Source of the DNA: an uncultured Eubacteriales bacterium
GTDB taxonomy: Bacteria > Bacillota > Clostridia > Oscillospirales > CAG-272
Length of the DNA stretch: 64,000 nt
Direction of reading: 5' to 3'
Assembly (NCBI GenBank): GCA_934525675.1
Contig: CAKSZH010000008.1
Span: forward strand, 1 to 64,000
The notes under the pieces are model-generated. The model made no database searches and was not told the DNA's origin. It saw only the letters and a program-made list of their open reading frames with translations. Positions 1 through 8,594 of the stretch are shown here, in pieces. Both the position numbers and the translations under genes were made by a program. Numbering within the stretch: the first letter of the stretch is position 1; every line of letters starts with the position of its first letter.

Positions 1-391
1 TGCCCGACTTGCAAAGAAAAACTGAAAAAGTCACCGGGCAAGGGCAGGAGAAACCCGTGCCCGACTTGCAAAGAAAATCTGAAAAAGTCACCGGGCAAGG
101 GCAAGGAGAAACCCGTGCCCGACTTGCAAAGAAAATGTGAAAAAGTCACCGGGCAAGGGCAGGAGAAACCCATGCCCGACTTGCAAAGAAAATGTGAAAA
201 AGTCACCGGGCAGGGGTAAGGAGAAACCCGTGCCCGACTTGCAAAGAAAAACTGAAAAAGTCACCGGGCAGGGGTAAGGAGAAACCCGTGCCCGGCTTGC
301 AAAGAAAAGCTGAAAAAGTCACCGGGCAAGGGCAGGAGAAACCCGTGCCCGAATACTTGAAAGGAAACAGATCAAAGAGTCCCGGGCAGGG
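1..391. repeat. Tandem array of 57-58 bp imperfect hairpin units
   Basis: Six nearly identical units start at 1, 58, 116, 173, 231 and 289. A seventh degenerate, truncated unit starts at 346. Each unit opens with TGCCCGACTT and later carries AAGTCACCGGGCA, so the two ends can pair into a stem with a small bulge around an A-rich loop (GCAAAGAAAA...). Units are directly abutted, with no unique spacers, and the array runs off the left edge of the window. Variation is mostly point changes and 1-bp indels (GGGCAGGAG versus GGGCAAGGAG). The remaining bases to 502 hold only a short CCGCCG/CGGCGG hairpin at 422-437, a weak candidate terminator for serA. Confidence 0.9.
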
Positions 392-502
392 GATCAACAC
401 AGATTGAAAAGGAGCGGAGTACCGCCGATTTCGGCGGCAGAGCCACTTGTTACGCCGTGCCACGCGGGATGTCCGTCGGCGTTCGTCGTGCGTACCGGAA
501 GA

Positions 503-1666
503 TCAGCCGATCACGCGGACGCGGATGATGCCGGACACCGCTTCGATTTTTTTGGCGGTGTTGCCGGATGCCTTTCCGGTGATATCCGCGATGGTGTATG
601 CGTAGTCGCCGCGCGACTTGTTGATCATGTTTTCGATGTTCACGCCCTCCTCGGAGAGAAGTCCCGTGATCTGCGCGATGATATTCGGAATGTTCTCGTG
701 CAGGATGCAGATGCGCGTATTGGCGCTGACCGGCATGGAAACATTGGGATAATTGACGCTGTTGCGGATATTGCCGAACCGCAGGTATTCGTCCAGCTCC
801 TTTGCCGCCATGACCGCGCAGTTGATCTCCGCCTCCTCGGTCGATGCGCCGAGGTGGGGGATGGCAACGATACCGGGAACGCCGACGGTCTCTTCGGTCG
901 GGAAGTCCGTGACGTATGCGGCGACCTTGCCGGCAGTCAGCGCGGCTTTGAGGTCTTCGGCGCATACGAGGTCGGCGCGGGCGAGGTTCAGAATTCTGAC
1001 TCCCGGTTTCATCAACGCGATGGATTCTTTATTTATCATGTTTCTGGTCTGCGGTGTTGCGGGGACGTGCAGGGTGATGTAGTCGGCTTTCACGAAAATT
1101 TCCTCATAGGTCGCCGCCTTGCCGACGGAGCGGGACAGGTGCCATGCACCGTCCACCGAGAGGAACGGATCGCATCCGATGACCTTCATGCCGAGATCTG
1201 CCGCCGCGTTGGCGACAAGACCTCCGATGGCGCCGAGTCCGATGACACCGAGCGTTTTGCCTCTTACCTCGGTTCCGGCAAATCTGGATTTTCCCTTTTC
1301 CACCTGCTTTGCAATGCCTTCGGTTCCCGCAAGCGACTGCGCCCACACGGCGCCGCCGAGGATGTCGCGGGAGGTGAGCATGAGCGCGGCAATTGCCAGC
1401 TCCTTGACCGCATTGGCGTTTGCACCGGGGGTGTTGAAGACCACGATGCCGCGTTTGGCACATTCCTCCACAGGGATGTTGTTGACTCCCGCACCGGCTC
1501 TCGCGATTGCCTTGAGCGCAGGTCCGAGCGGCGCTTCGTGCAGGTCGGCGGAGCGTACCAGAATGCCGTCCGGATTTTCGATATTGTCGCCGACAATAAA
1601 GGTCTCGTCGTCCAGCGCCTCTGTCCCCTCCGCGGCGATTTTATTCATCAGTTGTATTTTCATCAT
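503..1666 (-). CDS. serA: D-3-phosphoglycerate dehydrogenase
   Basis: Oxidises 3-phosphoglycerate to 3-phosphohydroxypyruvate, the first step of serine synthesis, in the cytosol. The protein has the 2-hydroxyacid dehydrogenase layout: a substrate domain, a Rossmann motif GLGAIGG, a LARADLV segment with the catalytic arginine, the IPHLGAST segment with the catalytic histidine, and a C-terminal ACT domain (RICILHENIPN...). An open frame begins at 1681 and overlaps the serC stop. I prefer the ATG at 1666 (MMKIQL) because GAGGA lies about 9 bases upstream of it. It directly follows serC, so the two steps are probably translated from one message. At about 387 residues it is the short, single-ACT form common in Clostridia. 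Confidence 0.93.
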   Translation of the reverse strand: MMKIQLMNKIAAEGTEALDDETFIVGDNIENPDGILVRSADLHEAPLGPALKAIARAGAGVNNIPVEECAKRGIVVFNTPGANANAVKELAIAALMLTSRDILGGAVWAQSLAGTEGIAKQVEKGKSRFAGTEVRGKTLGVIGLGAIGGLVANAAADLGMKVIGCDPFLSVDGAWHLSRSVGKAATYEEIFVKADYITLHVPATPQTRNMINKESIALMKPGVRILNLARADLVCAEDLKAALTAGKVAAYVTDFPTEETVGVPGIVAIPHLGASTEEAEINCAVMAAKELDEYLRFGNIRNSVNYPNVSMPVSANTRICILHENIPNIIAQITGLLSEEGVNIENMINKSRGDYAYTIADITGKASGNTAKKIEAVSGIIRVRVIG

Positions 1667-1677
1667 GTCAGATGTCC

Positions 1678-2769
1678 TCATTTCTTTGGGTTTTCCGCCG
1701 CGAACTTTTTCATGAACGCTACAAGCGCCGCGACGCCCTCTTCGGGCATGGCGTTGTAGACGGAAGCCCGCATTCCGCCGACCGAGCGATGACCCTTGAG
1801 GTTCTTCAGCCCTGCGGCGGCAGCCTCCCCGGCAAACTTTTTGTCAAGCTCCGCGTCGCCCGTGACAAACGTGACGTTCATCATGGATCGGGAATCCTTT
1901 CTGACAGGCGCTTTGTAGTAGTCCTGGCTGTCCAGGTAATCGTAAAGCAGAGCCGCCTTGCGCTCATTGCGCTTTTTCATTTCGTCAAGCCCGCCGATGG
2001 ACAGAAGCCACCCGGCGACCAGTCCCAGCATATAGATGGAGTAGCAGGGCGGGGTGTTGTACATGGAGCCGTTCTCCGCTTCGACCCGCCAGTCCAGCAT
2101 GGTGGGCATTTTTTCTTCCGCCGTGCCGAGCAGGTCTTCTCTGACGATGACGACGGTCACCCCGGCGGGAGCCATGTTTTTCTGCGCGCCTGCGTAGATC
2201 ACACCGAATTTGGTTACGTCAATGGGTTCCGAAAGAATGCAGGAGGACAGATCCGCGACGAGCGGAATGTCGCCGGTTTCGGGAATGTAAGGATATTTCG
2301 TCCCGTAGATGGTGTTGTTGAAGCAGATGTGCAGATAGGATGCGTCGGGACGGATCATGTCTTTGGTGATCGACGGCACATGGTCGAAGTTGTCGTCCTT
2401 GGTGGTCGCAATGCAGGAAACATCGTAGCCGAGCTTCTGCGCCTCCTTGAACGCTTTGCCGGAGAATTGCCCCGAGACCGCGTAATCGGCTTTGCCGGTG
2501 CGGCGGATGAGGTTAAGCGGAACGGCGGCAAACTGGGTGCTTGCACCGCCCTGCAAAAAGAGTACCTTGTAGTTGTCCGGAATATTCATGAGCTTACGGA
2601 GATTCGCCTCCGCCGCGCCGATAATCGCTTCAAACTCCGGAGATCGGTGGGACATCTCCATGACGGACATTCCGGAGGAGCCGTAGGAAAGCAGCTCGGA
2701 CGCCGCTTTTTCGAGCACCGGAACGGGTAACATGGATGGACCTGCCGAAAAGTTGTACACTCTGTTCAT
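1678..2769 (-). CDS. serC: Phosphoserine aminotransferase
   Basis: PLP-dependent class V aminotransferase that converts 3-phosphohydroxypyruvate and glutamate to phosphoserine and 2-oxoglutarate. The start MNRVYNFSAGPSMLP is the family hallmark. The PLP lysine is K197 in GAQKNMAPAG, and the HRS motif near residue 41 is conserved. At 363 residues it is the usual length. GGAGG precedes the ATG by about 7 bases. A TTGACA-17-TATAAT promoter lies just upstream, giving a leader of about 47 bases. serA follows with overlapping frames, so the two genes form a serine operon. No phosphatase (serB) is visible nearby. Confidence 0.95.
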   Translation of the reverse strand: MNRVYNFSAGPSMLPVPVLEKAASELLSYGSSGMSVMEMSHRSPEFEAIIGAAEANLRKLMNIPDNYKVLFLQGGASTQFAAVPLNLIRRTGKADYAVSGQFSGKAFKEAQKLGYDVSCIATTKDDNFDHVPSITKDMIRPDASYLHICFNNTIYGTKYPYIPETGDIPLVADLSSCILSEPIDVTKFGVIYAGAQKNMAPAGVTVVIVREDLLGTAEEKMPTMLDWRVEAENGSMYNTPPCYSIYMLGLVAGWLLSIGGLDEMKKRNERKAALLYDYLDSQDYYKAPVRKDSRSMMNVTFVTGDAELDKKFAGEAAAAGLKNLKGHRSVGGMRASVYNAMPEEGVAALVAFMKKFAAENPKK

Positions 2770-2822
2770 GGAAGTACCTCCGAAGTAGATGATTCCGCTC
2801 TCTTAGCGGGGATATTGTGCAT

Positions 2823-2851
2823 ATTATAATGTATTTACTTGCAAATGTCAA
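2823..2851 (-). promoter_or_regulatory. Sigma-A promoter of serC-serA
   Basis: On the minus strand TTGACA (2851-2846), a 17-base spacer and TATAAT (2828-2823): a full consensus match placed about 50 bases before the serC start. No T-box or other long leader fits in the remaining space. Confidence 0.85.
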
Positions 2852-3010
2852 GGGGTGTTACGAAAAAAAGACATTTGAACGGATTTATATGCCGCAACGC
2901 ACGTAAGGATTATGACAAGTGAACAAAGAACTGTCTGATTTGCATAAATCGTTAATATTTATTGCAAACACTTTTCTGTGTTAGTTTATTATCATAATAA
3001 AATACTATGC

Positions 3011-3040
3011 AGAAAAAGCGGACGCCGTGAGGCGCCCGCT
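3011..3040 (-). terminator. Rho-independent terminator
   Basis: Minus-strand stem AGCGGGCGCC / GGCGTCCGCT with a 4-base loop and one mismatched pair, followed by TTTTTC. It would end transcripts coming from 3479-5903, leaving an unusually long (about 440 base) untranslated tail. Confidence 0.6.
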
Positions 3041-3167
3041 AAATGATTTTATTCGGCGAAAATAAAAAGGAGATGCTTGTGCGCGGGTGAAAGTGCCGCG
3101 GCTGTCCGCCGGGGCGAAAGCCGCCGGCGCATGGAATGCGGCGAACCATGAGCTGCCCGTTGTGGCA

Positions 3168-3335
3168 GAATCTACCCGCGCGCCGCCCTTTGTGGCAGAA
3201 GTCACCCACAGGTCACGCGTGTGGGGAGAGTTGCCCGCAAGCCGTGCGCCGGGGGCAAAGGTAACCTGTGAGCTGCGCGCCGTCCGCGCCCCGTCCGCCG
3301 GGGCAGAGGTCGCCCGCAGGTCATTTCCGAACGAA
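3168..3335. repeat. Degenerate minisatellite, about 30 bp period
   Basis: Repeated blocks of the type GTGGCAGAAGTCACCC..., GTGGGGAGAGTTGCCC..., GGGGCAAAGGTAACCT... and GGGGCAGAGGTCGCCC... recur with a period near 30 bp, plus one longer interval. The copies are too diverged for recent slippage. A weaker array with a similar GGAAGGTGACC core lies at 58394-58470. Confidence 0.5.
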
Positions 3336-3478
3336 AGCGAACGGGAAGCCGTACGCCGGGGAAAAGTTGCCGAAAGTCGAAAGCTCCGGAGTGAAGCCGC
3401 CGTGCATTGTGGGCTGCGAGCCGGAGCCGGGAACCAACCCATGGCATCACGGTCAGCCCGGATGGCACGTCATACGCC

Positions 3479-4111
3479 TCAGCCGTGCGTTTCCTTTACG
3501 AGGATCAGTTCCTTTGCGTAGGGGAGCGTGAGAATCCAGTCGCAATAGGTGTGCCACTCCGCCAGCTTGTGATTTTTTCTGGCGTAGTACATATTCACGA
3601 GATTTTCGTAGTTCATGGTGACCGTCCGCATCTGATTGTAAGAGGACGGGAGCATCTGGATGATGTTGTGCCACGGCTGACGGTCTTCCTTGTTCGCCAC
3701 AAACTTCTGCCGCTCCGCTTCGAGATACGCGATCAGCGCGTCCAGTGCGGCAAGCCCGCCCTCATCGAGGCGGTCGTGGGAAAAGTCGTCGCGGTCAAAT
3801 GCCTTGGCGTGGATTTTGTGCATGGTCGAGGTCGAGTTTGCGACCGTGCCGACCTTGTAGGTGTCGAATTCCTTCCACCAGTACAGGGGCGCGGTGATGT
3901 CCACCGACACGAAGATCTGCCGGATGAATTTCCGGTGATCGCTCCCCGCTCTTGCAAGCCGCCCCGCAAGGTCGAGGTCGTTTGCGCCGAGCACATAGTT
4001 GCCCGCGTCGTCGTATGCGCTGTCCGACCGCGCCCAGCTGTTCATGGGGTTGCGCGCGCCGCGCATAGCGTTTTCCAGATTCATGACAGAGCATCTTTCC
4101 AGTTTGATCAT
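3479..4111 (-). CDS. ThyX-like protein of unknown function (degenerate flavin-dependent thymidylate synthase fold)
   Basis: A 210-residue soluble protein. The central segment ITAPLYWWKEFDTYKVGT, followed by ANSTSTMHKI, is laid out like the substrate-binding region of ThyX. However, the signature RHR-x-x-S-x-N-E-x-S-x-R is not intact: where arginines and glutamate are expected the protein has TYK and NSTS. It may therefore be a catalytically altered relative. The C-terminal part (MNYENLVNMYYARKNHKLAEW) is Tyr/Trp/His-rich. Start: ATG with AAGGAAG about 8 bases upstream. It lies 85 bases after the DUF4091 gene with no promoter between, so the two are probably cotranscribed. The family assignment is from memory and uncertain; the gene itself is convincing. 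Confidence 0.75.
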   Translation of the reverse strand: MIKLERCSVMNLENAMRGARNPMNSWARSDSAYDDAGNYVLGANDLDLAGRLARAGSDHRKFIRQIFVSVDITAPLYWWKEFDTYKVGTVANSTSTMHKIHAKAFDRDDFSHDRLDEGGLAALDALIAYLEAERQKFVANKEDRQPWHNIIQMLPSSYNQMRTVTMNYENLVNMYYARKNHKLAEWHTYCDWILTLPYAKELILVKETHG

Positions 4112-4196
4112 GGGTACACTTCCTTATCAATTACAAGTATTTTCGGATTTTCGGGGACCCGGATGCCATTTTGCGGGACCGGCTCCGGGACGCGGC

Positions 4197-5903
4197 TTAA
4201 TCTGCAATCGCCTCTGCGATTATGCGGTCGATCTTTTCCCGGAGGGCAAGCAGGTCGTGTGCGTTTTCGACGCAATGGTCAAATTTCACTTCGCCGACGG
4301 TCTCCCGGATGACGGCAAGCACGCGGTCTCTGCCCACGAGAGATTCGGCAAGCTGCATGGCGGCGTAGTCCTCAAGTGCTTCGTGGAACACGATGAGACG
4401 GAGGGATTCCAGCGCGGTCCCGTCCGAGGCGGGGTAGACCGACGCGCAGTCGCCGCCGGGCACCCAGTTTTCGCCGCAGATATCGATGAAGGGGTTGATG
4501 CTGTCCACCGACTTGTCGTTGTTGTAGAAGTTATAGCCCCACTGCAAAAAGCCCTTGATGTTGTAGACATAGAACTGCGTGCCGATGAAGCGGTTGCGCC
4601 AGGACGGCATGGCAATGAGACGGTTGGAAACGCCGAGATACTGTCCGCAGCAGTAATAGGTCCAGAGGTCCTTCACGCCCGCGTCGATGAACGGCTGAAT
4701 CGCGGAGTTTGCGGGGATGGGCGTGCGGACGACGCCTTCCTTGTAGAAGGAGAAATCCGACAGCGCGTCCATGATGATGTAATCCGAGAGCAGGTCCTCC
4801 ACGATCGCTTTGGACTTGCGGTACTGGGGCAGATGCTCTTCGGACGGCTCGTCGGAAACGTGGAAGAGACAACGCTTGTCGTCCCCCCGTGCCTTCATGT
4901 GCGCAAGGAAATCGGAAAGGAACGCGCAAAGGAATACGGGGTAGTCGTCTCCCGTCGCGTCGGTCTCCCAGCCGAAGATTTTTTTGTAGGTGCCGTCCAC
5001 GGTCGCCATGATCTTGGGCGCATGTCCCGCACCCCACTGGGTGAAGAGATGGGAGATCTCCAGGTATTTGATTCCCGTGCGGTTGCACATTTCAATCCAG
5101 CGGTCAAGGAGCGTGTAATCGAAGGAATATTCCCCGCCGTTTTTCGTCACGCCGACGAGCTGGACGGTCAGGCGTTCTCCGCCGATCTCGGTGTCGAGCG
5201 GAGGCGTGAATACGGGAGTGAGGAGCAGGTTAATGCCGTTTTTCACCGCGGTGCGGACAAAGTTTTCGATGATCTCCCAATGCTTTTCGGAGAACACGTC
5301 CACGTGGTACCAGTGGGCAAGACTGTCGCAGTGGAACCATTGGGTGACATACATTCCGGGGGCGGGGAGGCGCGCGCCGATGACGGTGATATTGACCGTG
5401 TTCTCGGAAACGACGACCTCTTTTTGGTTGCCCTCCCCGTCCTTTGTCTCATAGTAGATTGTGAAGGTCAGGGGGTGAAGTCCCGCGGGGAGCCTTCCGT
5501 CCGGCTCCACGTCGATCCAGTAGGTGCGGAGCTGTCCCAGTACCACCTGCACGCAGTCGCCGCCGTAATGGAGCGGGCGGAGCAGGTCGGGGTAAAGTCC
5601 CGGCTCATAGGACAGGTAATTTGCGTCCTTGTCGCGCGCATCGCCGTAGACCGGGAAGGTGTTCGGCACCTGTTCCACGACACGGACGGTCACAAAGGGT
5701 GCGGCGTCGCCCGTGATGCGGAGGCGGAGCTTTGCGCGGAAGGTCAGGCGGTCCGTGGTGTCGGGGTAGCCCGCCGTAACGAGCTGAAGCGACAGGTGCT
5801 CGTTTTCCAGCATGGAGATCTCGCGGATCTCCGGGAATTTGCCGATCGGGTCGGTGAGAAAGCACTTTTCCAGTGACGAGGTGATCTTTGAAAGAATCTG
5901 CAT
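4197..5903 (-). CDS. DUF4091 (glycoside-hydrolase-like) protein
   Basis: A 568-residue protein without signal peptide or membrane segment, so probably cytosolic. An N-terminal beta-rich domain (residues about 1-190) precedes a TIM-barrel-like region. That region carries WFHCDS, TPVFTPP, the HVSDEP segment (a probable acidic catalytic pair) and a Trp/Tyr-rich stretch LWTYYCCGQY. The arrangement matches DUF4091 proteins of gut bacteria, which are inferred glycosidases of unknown substrate. The open frame extends upstream, but I start at the ATG at 5903: AAGGGGAAA precedes it and the promoter at 6126-6154 excludes longer versions. It is followed by the ThyX-like gene. Confidence 0.85.
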   Translation of the reverse strand: MQILSKITSSLEKCFLTDPIGKFPEIREISMLENEHLSLQLVTAGYPDTTDRLTFRAKLRLRITGDAAPFVTVRVVEQVPNTFPVYGDARDKDANYLSYEPGLYPDLLRPLHYGGDCVQVVLGQLRTYWIDVEPDGRLPAGLHPLTFTIYYETKDGEGNQKEVVVSENTVNITVIGARLPAPGMYVTQWFHCDSLAHWYHVDVFSEKHWEIIENFVRTAVKNGINLLLTPVFTPPLDTEIGGERLTVQLVGVTKNGGEYSFDYTLLDRWIEMCNRTGIKYLEISHLFTQWGAGHAPKIMATVDGTYKKIFGWETDATGDDYPVFLCAFLSDFLAHMKARGDDKRCLFHVSDEPSEEHLPQYRKSKAIVEDLLSDYIIMDALSDFSFYKEGVVRTPIPANSAIQPFIDAGVKDLWTYYCCGQYLGVSNRLIAMPSWRNRFIGTQFYVYNIKGFLQWGYNFYNNDKSVDSINPFIDICGENWVPGGDCASVYPASDGTALESLRLIVFHEALEDYAAMQLAESLVGRDRVLAVIRETVGEVKFDHCVENAHDLLALREKIDRIIAEAIAD

Positions 5904-6125
5904 TGCGGTTTCCCCTTTGTTTCTGTGATCTCTGTCCGGCAGTTGTGACCGGTATTTTTTGATTTTTGCCAGGTGCCCGTTCCCGGTATCTGTTCCGGCG
6001 AGGCGGGTCCCGGCGGTTGTTCCGGAATTTTCCGGCGAAGCGGTCCCGGTGTCGCCGCTCTTTCGTTCTGCGGCACAAAACGAGGCGGTTTCCCGGAAGC
6101 ACATGCCCGCCGCGGTATCAGACAA

Positions 6126-6154
6126 AGTATAGCATATTCTCCCGGTAAAGTCAA
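6126..6154 (-). promoter_or_regulatory. Sigma-A promoter of the DUF4091 / ThyX-like pair
   Basis: Minus strand TTGACT (6154-6149), 17 bases, TATACT (6131-6126). The inferred leader to the ATG at 5903 is about 215 bases, GC-rich, without a riboswitch I recognise. It is divergent from the typA promoter 130 bases away. Confidence 0.75.
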
Positions 6155-6271
6155 TGCCGGGGACCGGGACCCGCCGGGTAAAAATGTGCGTGATTCGGCA
6201 AAAAATACAAAAGAAACCCTGCGCACGGAGAAATAACCGTCAAAATACTGCTTTTCATTGAAAGAAAAGTA

Positions 6272-6280
6272 TGGTATAAT
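6272..6280 (+). promoter_or_regulatory. Extended -10 promoter of typA
   Basis: TGGTATAAT, a TGn-extended -10 with perfect TATAAT, lies about 85 bases before the typA ATG. The -35 position (TTTTCA at 6252) is weak, which is tolerable with an extended -10. Confidence 0.6.
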
Positions 6281-6365
6281 GAAATGCTAATGTGCGGGCG
6301 TATGCCATTTTGGGGTACGTCGCATGACTCGCCGGTTTTTCCGGCATATCCGATGGAGGAACAGC

Positions 6366-8210
6366 ATGATCCGCGAAGATTTGAGAAACATTGCGATTAT
6401 TGCGCACGTTGACCACGGCAAAACCACCCTTGTGGACGGGCTTCTGAAGCAGGGCGGCATTTACCGGGAGAACCAGGAGACTGTCACCTGCGTGATGGAT
6501 TCCGGCGACCTGGAACGCGAGCGCGGAATCACCATTCTGGCAAAGAACACCGCCGTGCACTACAACGGCGTTAAAATCAACATCATCGACACCCCCGGCC
6601 ACGCCGATTTCGGCGGTGAGGTCGAGCGGTCGCTCAAGATGGTGAACGGTGTCATTCTTCTGGTGGACGCCGCGGAGGGACCCATGCCCCAGACGCGCTT
6701 CGTGCTTCAGAAGGCGCTGGCGCTCAACCATCGCGTGATCGTCTGCATCAACAAGATCGACAAGCCGGACGCGCGGCTTGGCGAGGTGGAGGACGAAGTT
6801 CTCGAGCTGCTCCTGGACCTCGGCGCATCGGACGAGCAGCTGGACAGCCCGTTCCTGTACTGCTCCGGCAGAGCGGGGACCGCATCGCTCTCTCCCGACG
6901 TTCCCGGCACCGACCTCAAGCCGCTCTTCGACAAGATTCTCGAATATATCCCCGCCCCCGGCGGAGACGAGACCGGCGGCTTGCAGCTTCTTGTTTCGTC
7001 TATTGACTATAACGATTACGTCGGTCGGATCGGCATCGGGCGCATCGACCGTGGTTCGGTCAAGGTCGGGCAGGAGGTTGCCATCTGCAACTGGCACAAC
7101 CCGGACATGGCGCCCAAGAAGACCAAGATCGTTTCTCTGTACCAGATCGACGGACTGAACCGTGTCCCCGTGGAAACCGCGACAGTCGGCGATATCGTCT
7201 GCTTTGCGGGCGCGGCGGACATTGCAATCGGAGATACCATCACCTCTCCCTCTGCTCCGGAGCCGCTGGAATTCGTCAAAGTCGGAGAACCGACCATGGA
7301 AATGACCTTCTCGGTCAACAGTAGCCCGCTTGCGGGCAAGGAGGGCAAGTTCGTGACCTCCCGCCAGATCCGCGCACGCCTTGAAAAGGAGCTGCTCAAG
7401 GACGTGTCGCTCCGTGTTTCGGACGGCGACACAACGGACGAGTTCCGTGTTGCGGGACGCGGCGAAATGCACCTGTCCATCCTGATTGAAACCATGCGCC
7501 GTGAGGGCTTTGAGCTTTGCTGCTCCAATCCCCGCGTGCTTTACGAGGAGATCGACGGCGTCAAGTGCGAGCCGTTTGAACGTGTGACCATCGACGTGCC
7601 GCAGGAATATGTGGGTACGGTGGTGGAGAAGCTGGGTCAGCGCAAGGGCGACCTGCTCGAAATGGAGCCGGTCGGCAAGCGTACCCGCATTGAATATCTC
7701 ATTCCGACGCGCTGCCTGTTCGGTTACCGCTCGGAATTCATGACCGCCACGCACGGCGAGGGCATCATCAGCTCGATTTTTGACAGCTATCAGCCCTACC
7801 GCGGAGAGGTCGTCATGCGCTTCACCGGATCGCTTGTTGCGTCCAACGCGGGCATCACCACGAGATACGGCCTTTACAAGACGCAGGAGCGCGGGCTGAT
7901 GTTTGTCGGTCCGCAGACCGAGGTCTACGAGGGCATGATCGTCGGCGAGAACCCCAAGAACGACGACATTGCGGTCAACCCCTGTGCCGAAAAGCACCTG
8001 ACGGCGATCCGTTCCGCGGGCGCCGACGAAAAGCTGCTGCTCACGCCTCCCAAGGTGTTCACGCTGGAGGAAGCGATCGACTATATCCTCGACGACGAGC
8101 TGATCGAAGTTACGCCCAAGTCCATCCGTCTGCGCAAGAAAATCCTGCAGACAGACCTCAGACTCAAGGACATGATGCGCCGCCGCCGTGAGCTGGAAGC
8201 GAAGAAGTAA
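6366..8210 (+). CDS. typA: Ribosome-associated GTPase TypA/BipA
   Basis: A 614-residue translational GTPase that binds the ribosome and acts in stress and cold adaptation and 50S assembly. The G1 motif AHVDHGKT is at residues 13-20, followed by the switch region with RGITI, DTPGHADF (G3) and NKID (G4). EF-G-like domains III and V and the TypA-specific C-terminal domain (FTLEEAIDYILDDELIEVTPKSIRLRKK) complete it. Length matches the family. A longer frame opens at 6324, but the ATG at 6366 has GGAGGA upstream and gives the normal MIREDLRNIAIIAHVDHGK start. Single-gene unit with its own promoter and terminator. Confidence 0.96.
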   Translation: MIREDLRNIAIIAHVDHGKTTLVDGLLKQGGIYRENQETVTCVMDSGDLERERGITILAKNTAVHYNGVKINIIDTPGHADFGGEVERSLKMVNGVILLVDAAEGPMPQTRFVLQKALALNHRVIVCINKIDKPDARLGEVEDEVLELLLDLGASDEQLDSPFLYCSGRAGTASLSPDVPGTDLKPLFDKILEYIPAPGGDETGGLQLLVSSIDYNDYVGRIGIGRIDRGSVKVGQEVAICNWHNPDMAPKKTKIVSLYQIDGLNRVPVETATVGDIVCFAGAADIAIGDTITSPSAPEPLEFVKVGEPTMEMTFSVNSSPLAGKEGKFVTSRQIRARLEKELLKDVSLRVSDGDTTDEFRVAGRGEMHLSILIETMRREGFELCCSNPRVLYEEIDGVKCEPFERVTIDVPQEYVGTVVEKLGQRKGDLLEMEPVGKRTRIEYLIPTRCLFGYRSEFMTATHGEGIISSIFDSYQPYRGEVVMRFTGSLVASNAGITTRYGLYKTQERGLMFVGPQTEVYEGMIVGENPKNDDIAVNPCAEKHLTAIRSAGADEKLLLTPPKVFTLEEAIDYILDDELIEVTPKSIRLRKKILQTDLRLKDMMRRRRELEAKK

Positions 8211-8223
8211 AGATACGACAAAA

Positions 8224-8259
8224 CAATCCCGGAACGCCTTGGCGTTCCGGGATTGCTTT
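8224..8259 (+). terminator. Terminator of typA
   Basis: Perfect stem CAATCCCGGAACGCC / GGCGTTCCGGGATTG with a 2-base loop, then CTTTG. It starts 14 bases after the typA stop. Confidence 0.8.
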
Positions 8260-8594
8260 GCGCGGGGGGAGGAGAACGACTTGGGGGACTTTTTGCAAAA
8301 AGTCCCCCAAACCCTTCAAAAAATCTTGGGGAAGAGGATGGGGGCGGGGAATGTTCGTCCGCCGCGGGGAAGGGCTTGGAAAGCAAAAAACGATTTCCCG
8401 CGCACGACGGGAGAAAACCGCAAATGAACGCGAACGCGTTTTCCCTGCCGCGAGCCGTGAAAGAATTCTTGCGACCCGTGCAAAAAGGTCTCCGCCGGAT
8501 GCGGAGACCTTTTTATAAAAGTTTTTTGCGGTTCCAAGGTGCTTTTTGGGGGAAAGCACCTTGGCAGGGTACGGGACGGAGTCCCGCGGGAGTC
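8260..8594. repeat. Gene-free stretch with dispersed palindromes
   Basis: Contains a perfect 30-base palindrome at 8281-8310 (GGGGGACTTTTT / AAAAAGTCCCCC), a bidirectional terminator at 8483-8515, and a further stem at 8534-8564 (CCAAGGTGC / GCACCTTGG). The first palindrome and its flank recur in related form at 60566-60610. This looks like a dispersed intergenic repeat family. No gene seen. Confidence 0.6.
8483..8515. terminator. Bidirectional terminator
   Basis: AAAAAGGTCTCCGC / GCGGAGACCTTTTT with a 5-base loop. It has a T-run on both strands, so it can end the minus-strand lipoprotein transcript from 8595. Confidence 0.75.

Larger units (their letters stand above)
2852..3478. other. Non-coding stretch between serC promoter and the ThyX-like gene
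   Basis: The first 150 bases are A/T-rich with no convincing gene. A minus-strand terminator sits at 3011-3040. From about 3070 to 3478 the sequence is GC-rich and partly repetitive (minisatellite at 3168-3335). Open frames exist here on both strands, but their translations are Ala/Arg/Ser-rich and repeat-derived, and they have no start signal I trust. I call no gene. Confidence 0.6.

Noticed and set aside
1..391. CRISPR array
   Set aside because: Units are 57-58 bp and directly joined; there are no unique spacers and no cas genes.
203..463. Open frame across the repeat array (minus strand)
   Set aside because: Its sequence is just the translated repeat; unit lengths alternate between 57 and 58, so the frame shifts and no ribosome site exists.
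404..1759. Long plus-strand open frame opposite serA
   Set aside because: Antisense shadow of a GC-rich conserved gene; no ribosome site and no recognisable protein.
3005..3442. Possible 145-residue protein (minus strand)
   Set aside because: Ala/Arg/Ser-rich product of the minisatellite and overlaps a terminator; no start signal.
6255..7997. 580-residue open frame opposite typA
   Set aside because: Antisense to a clear TypA gene; a consequence of third-position GC bias.
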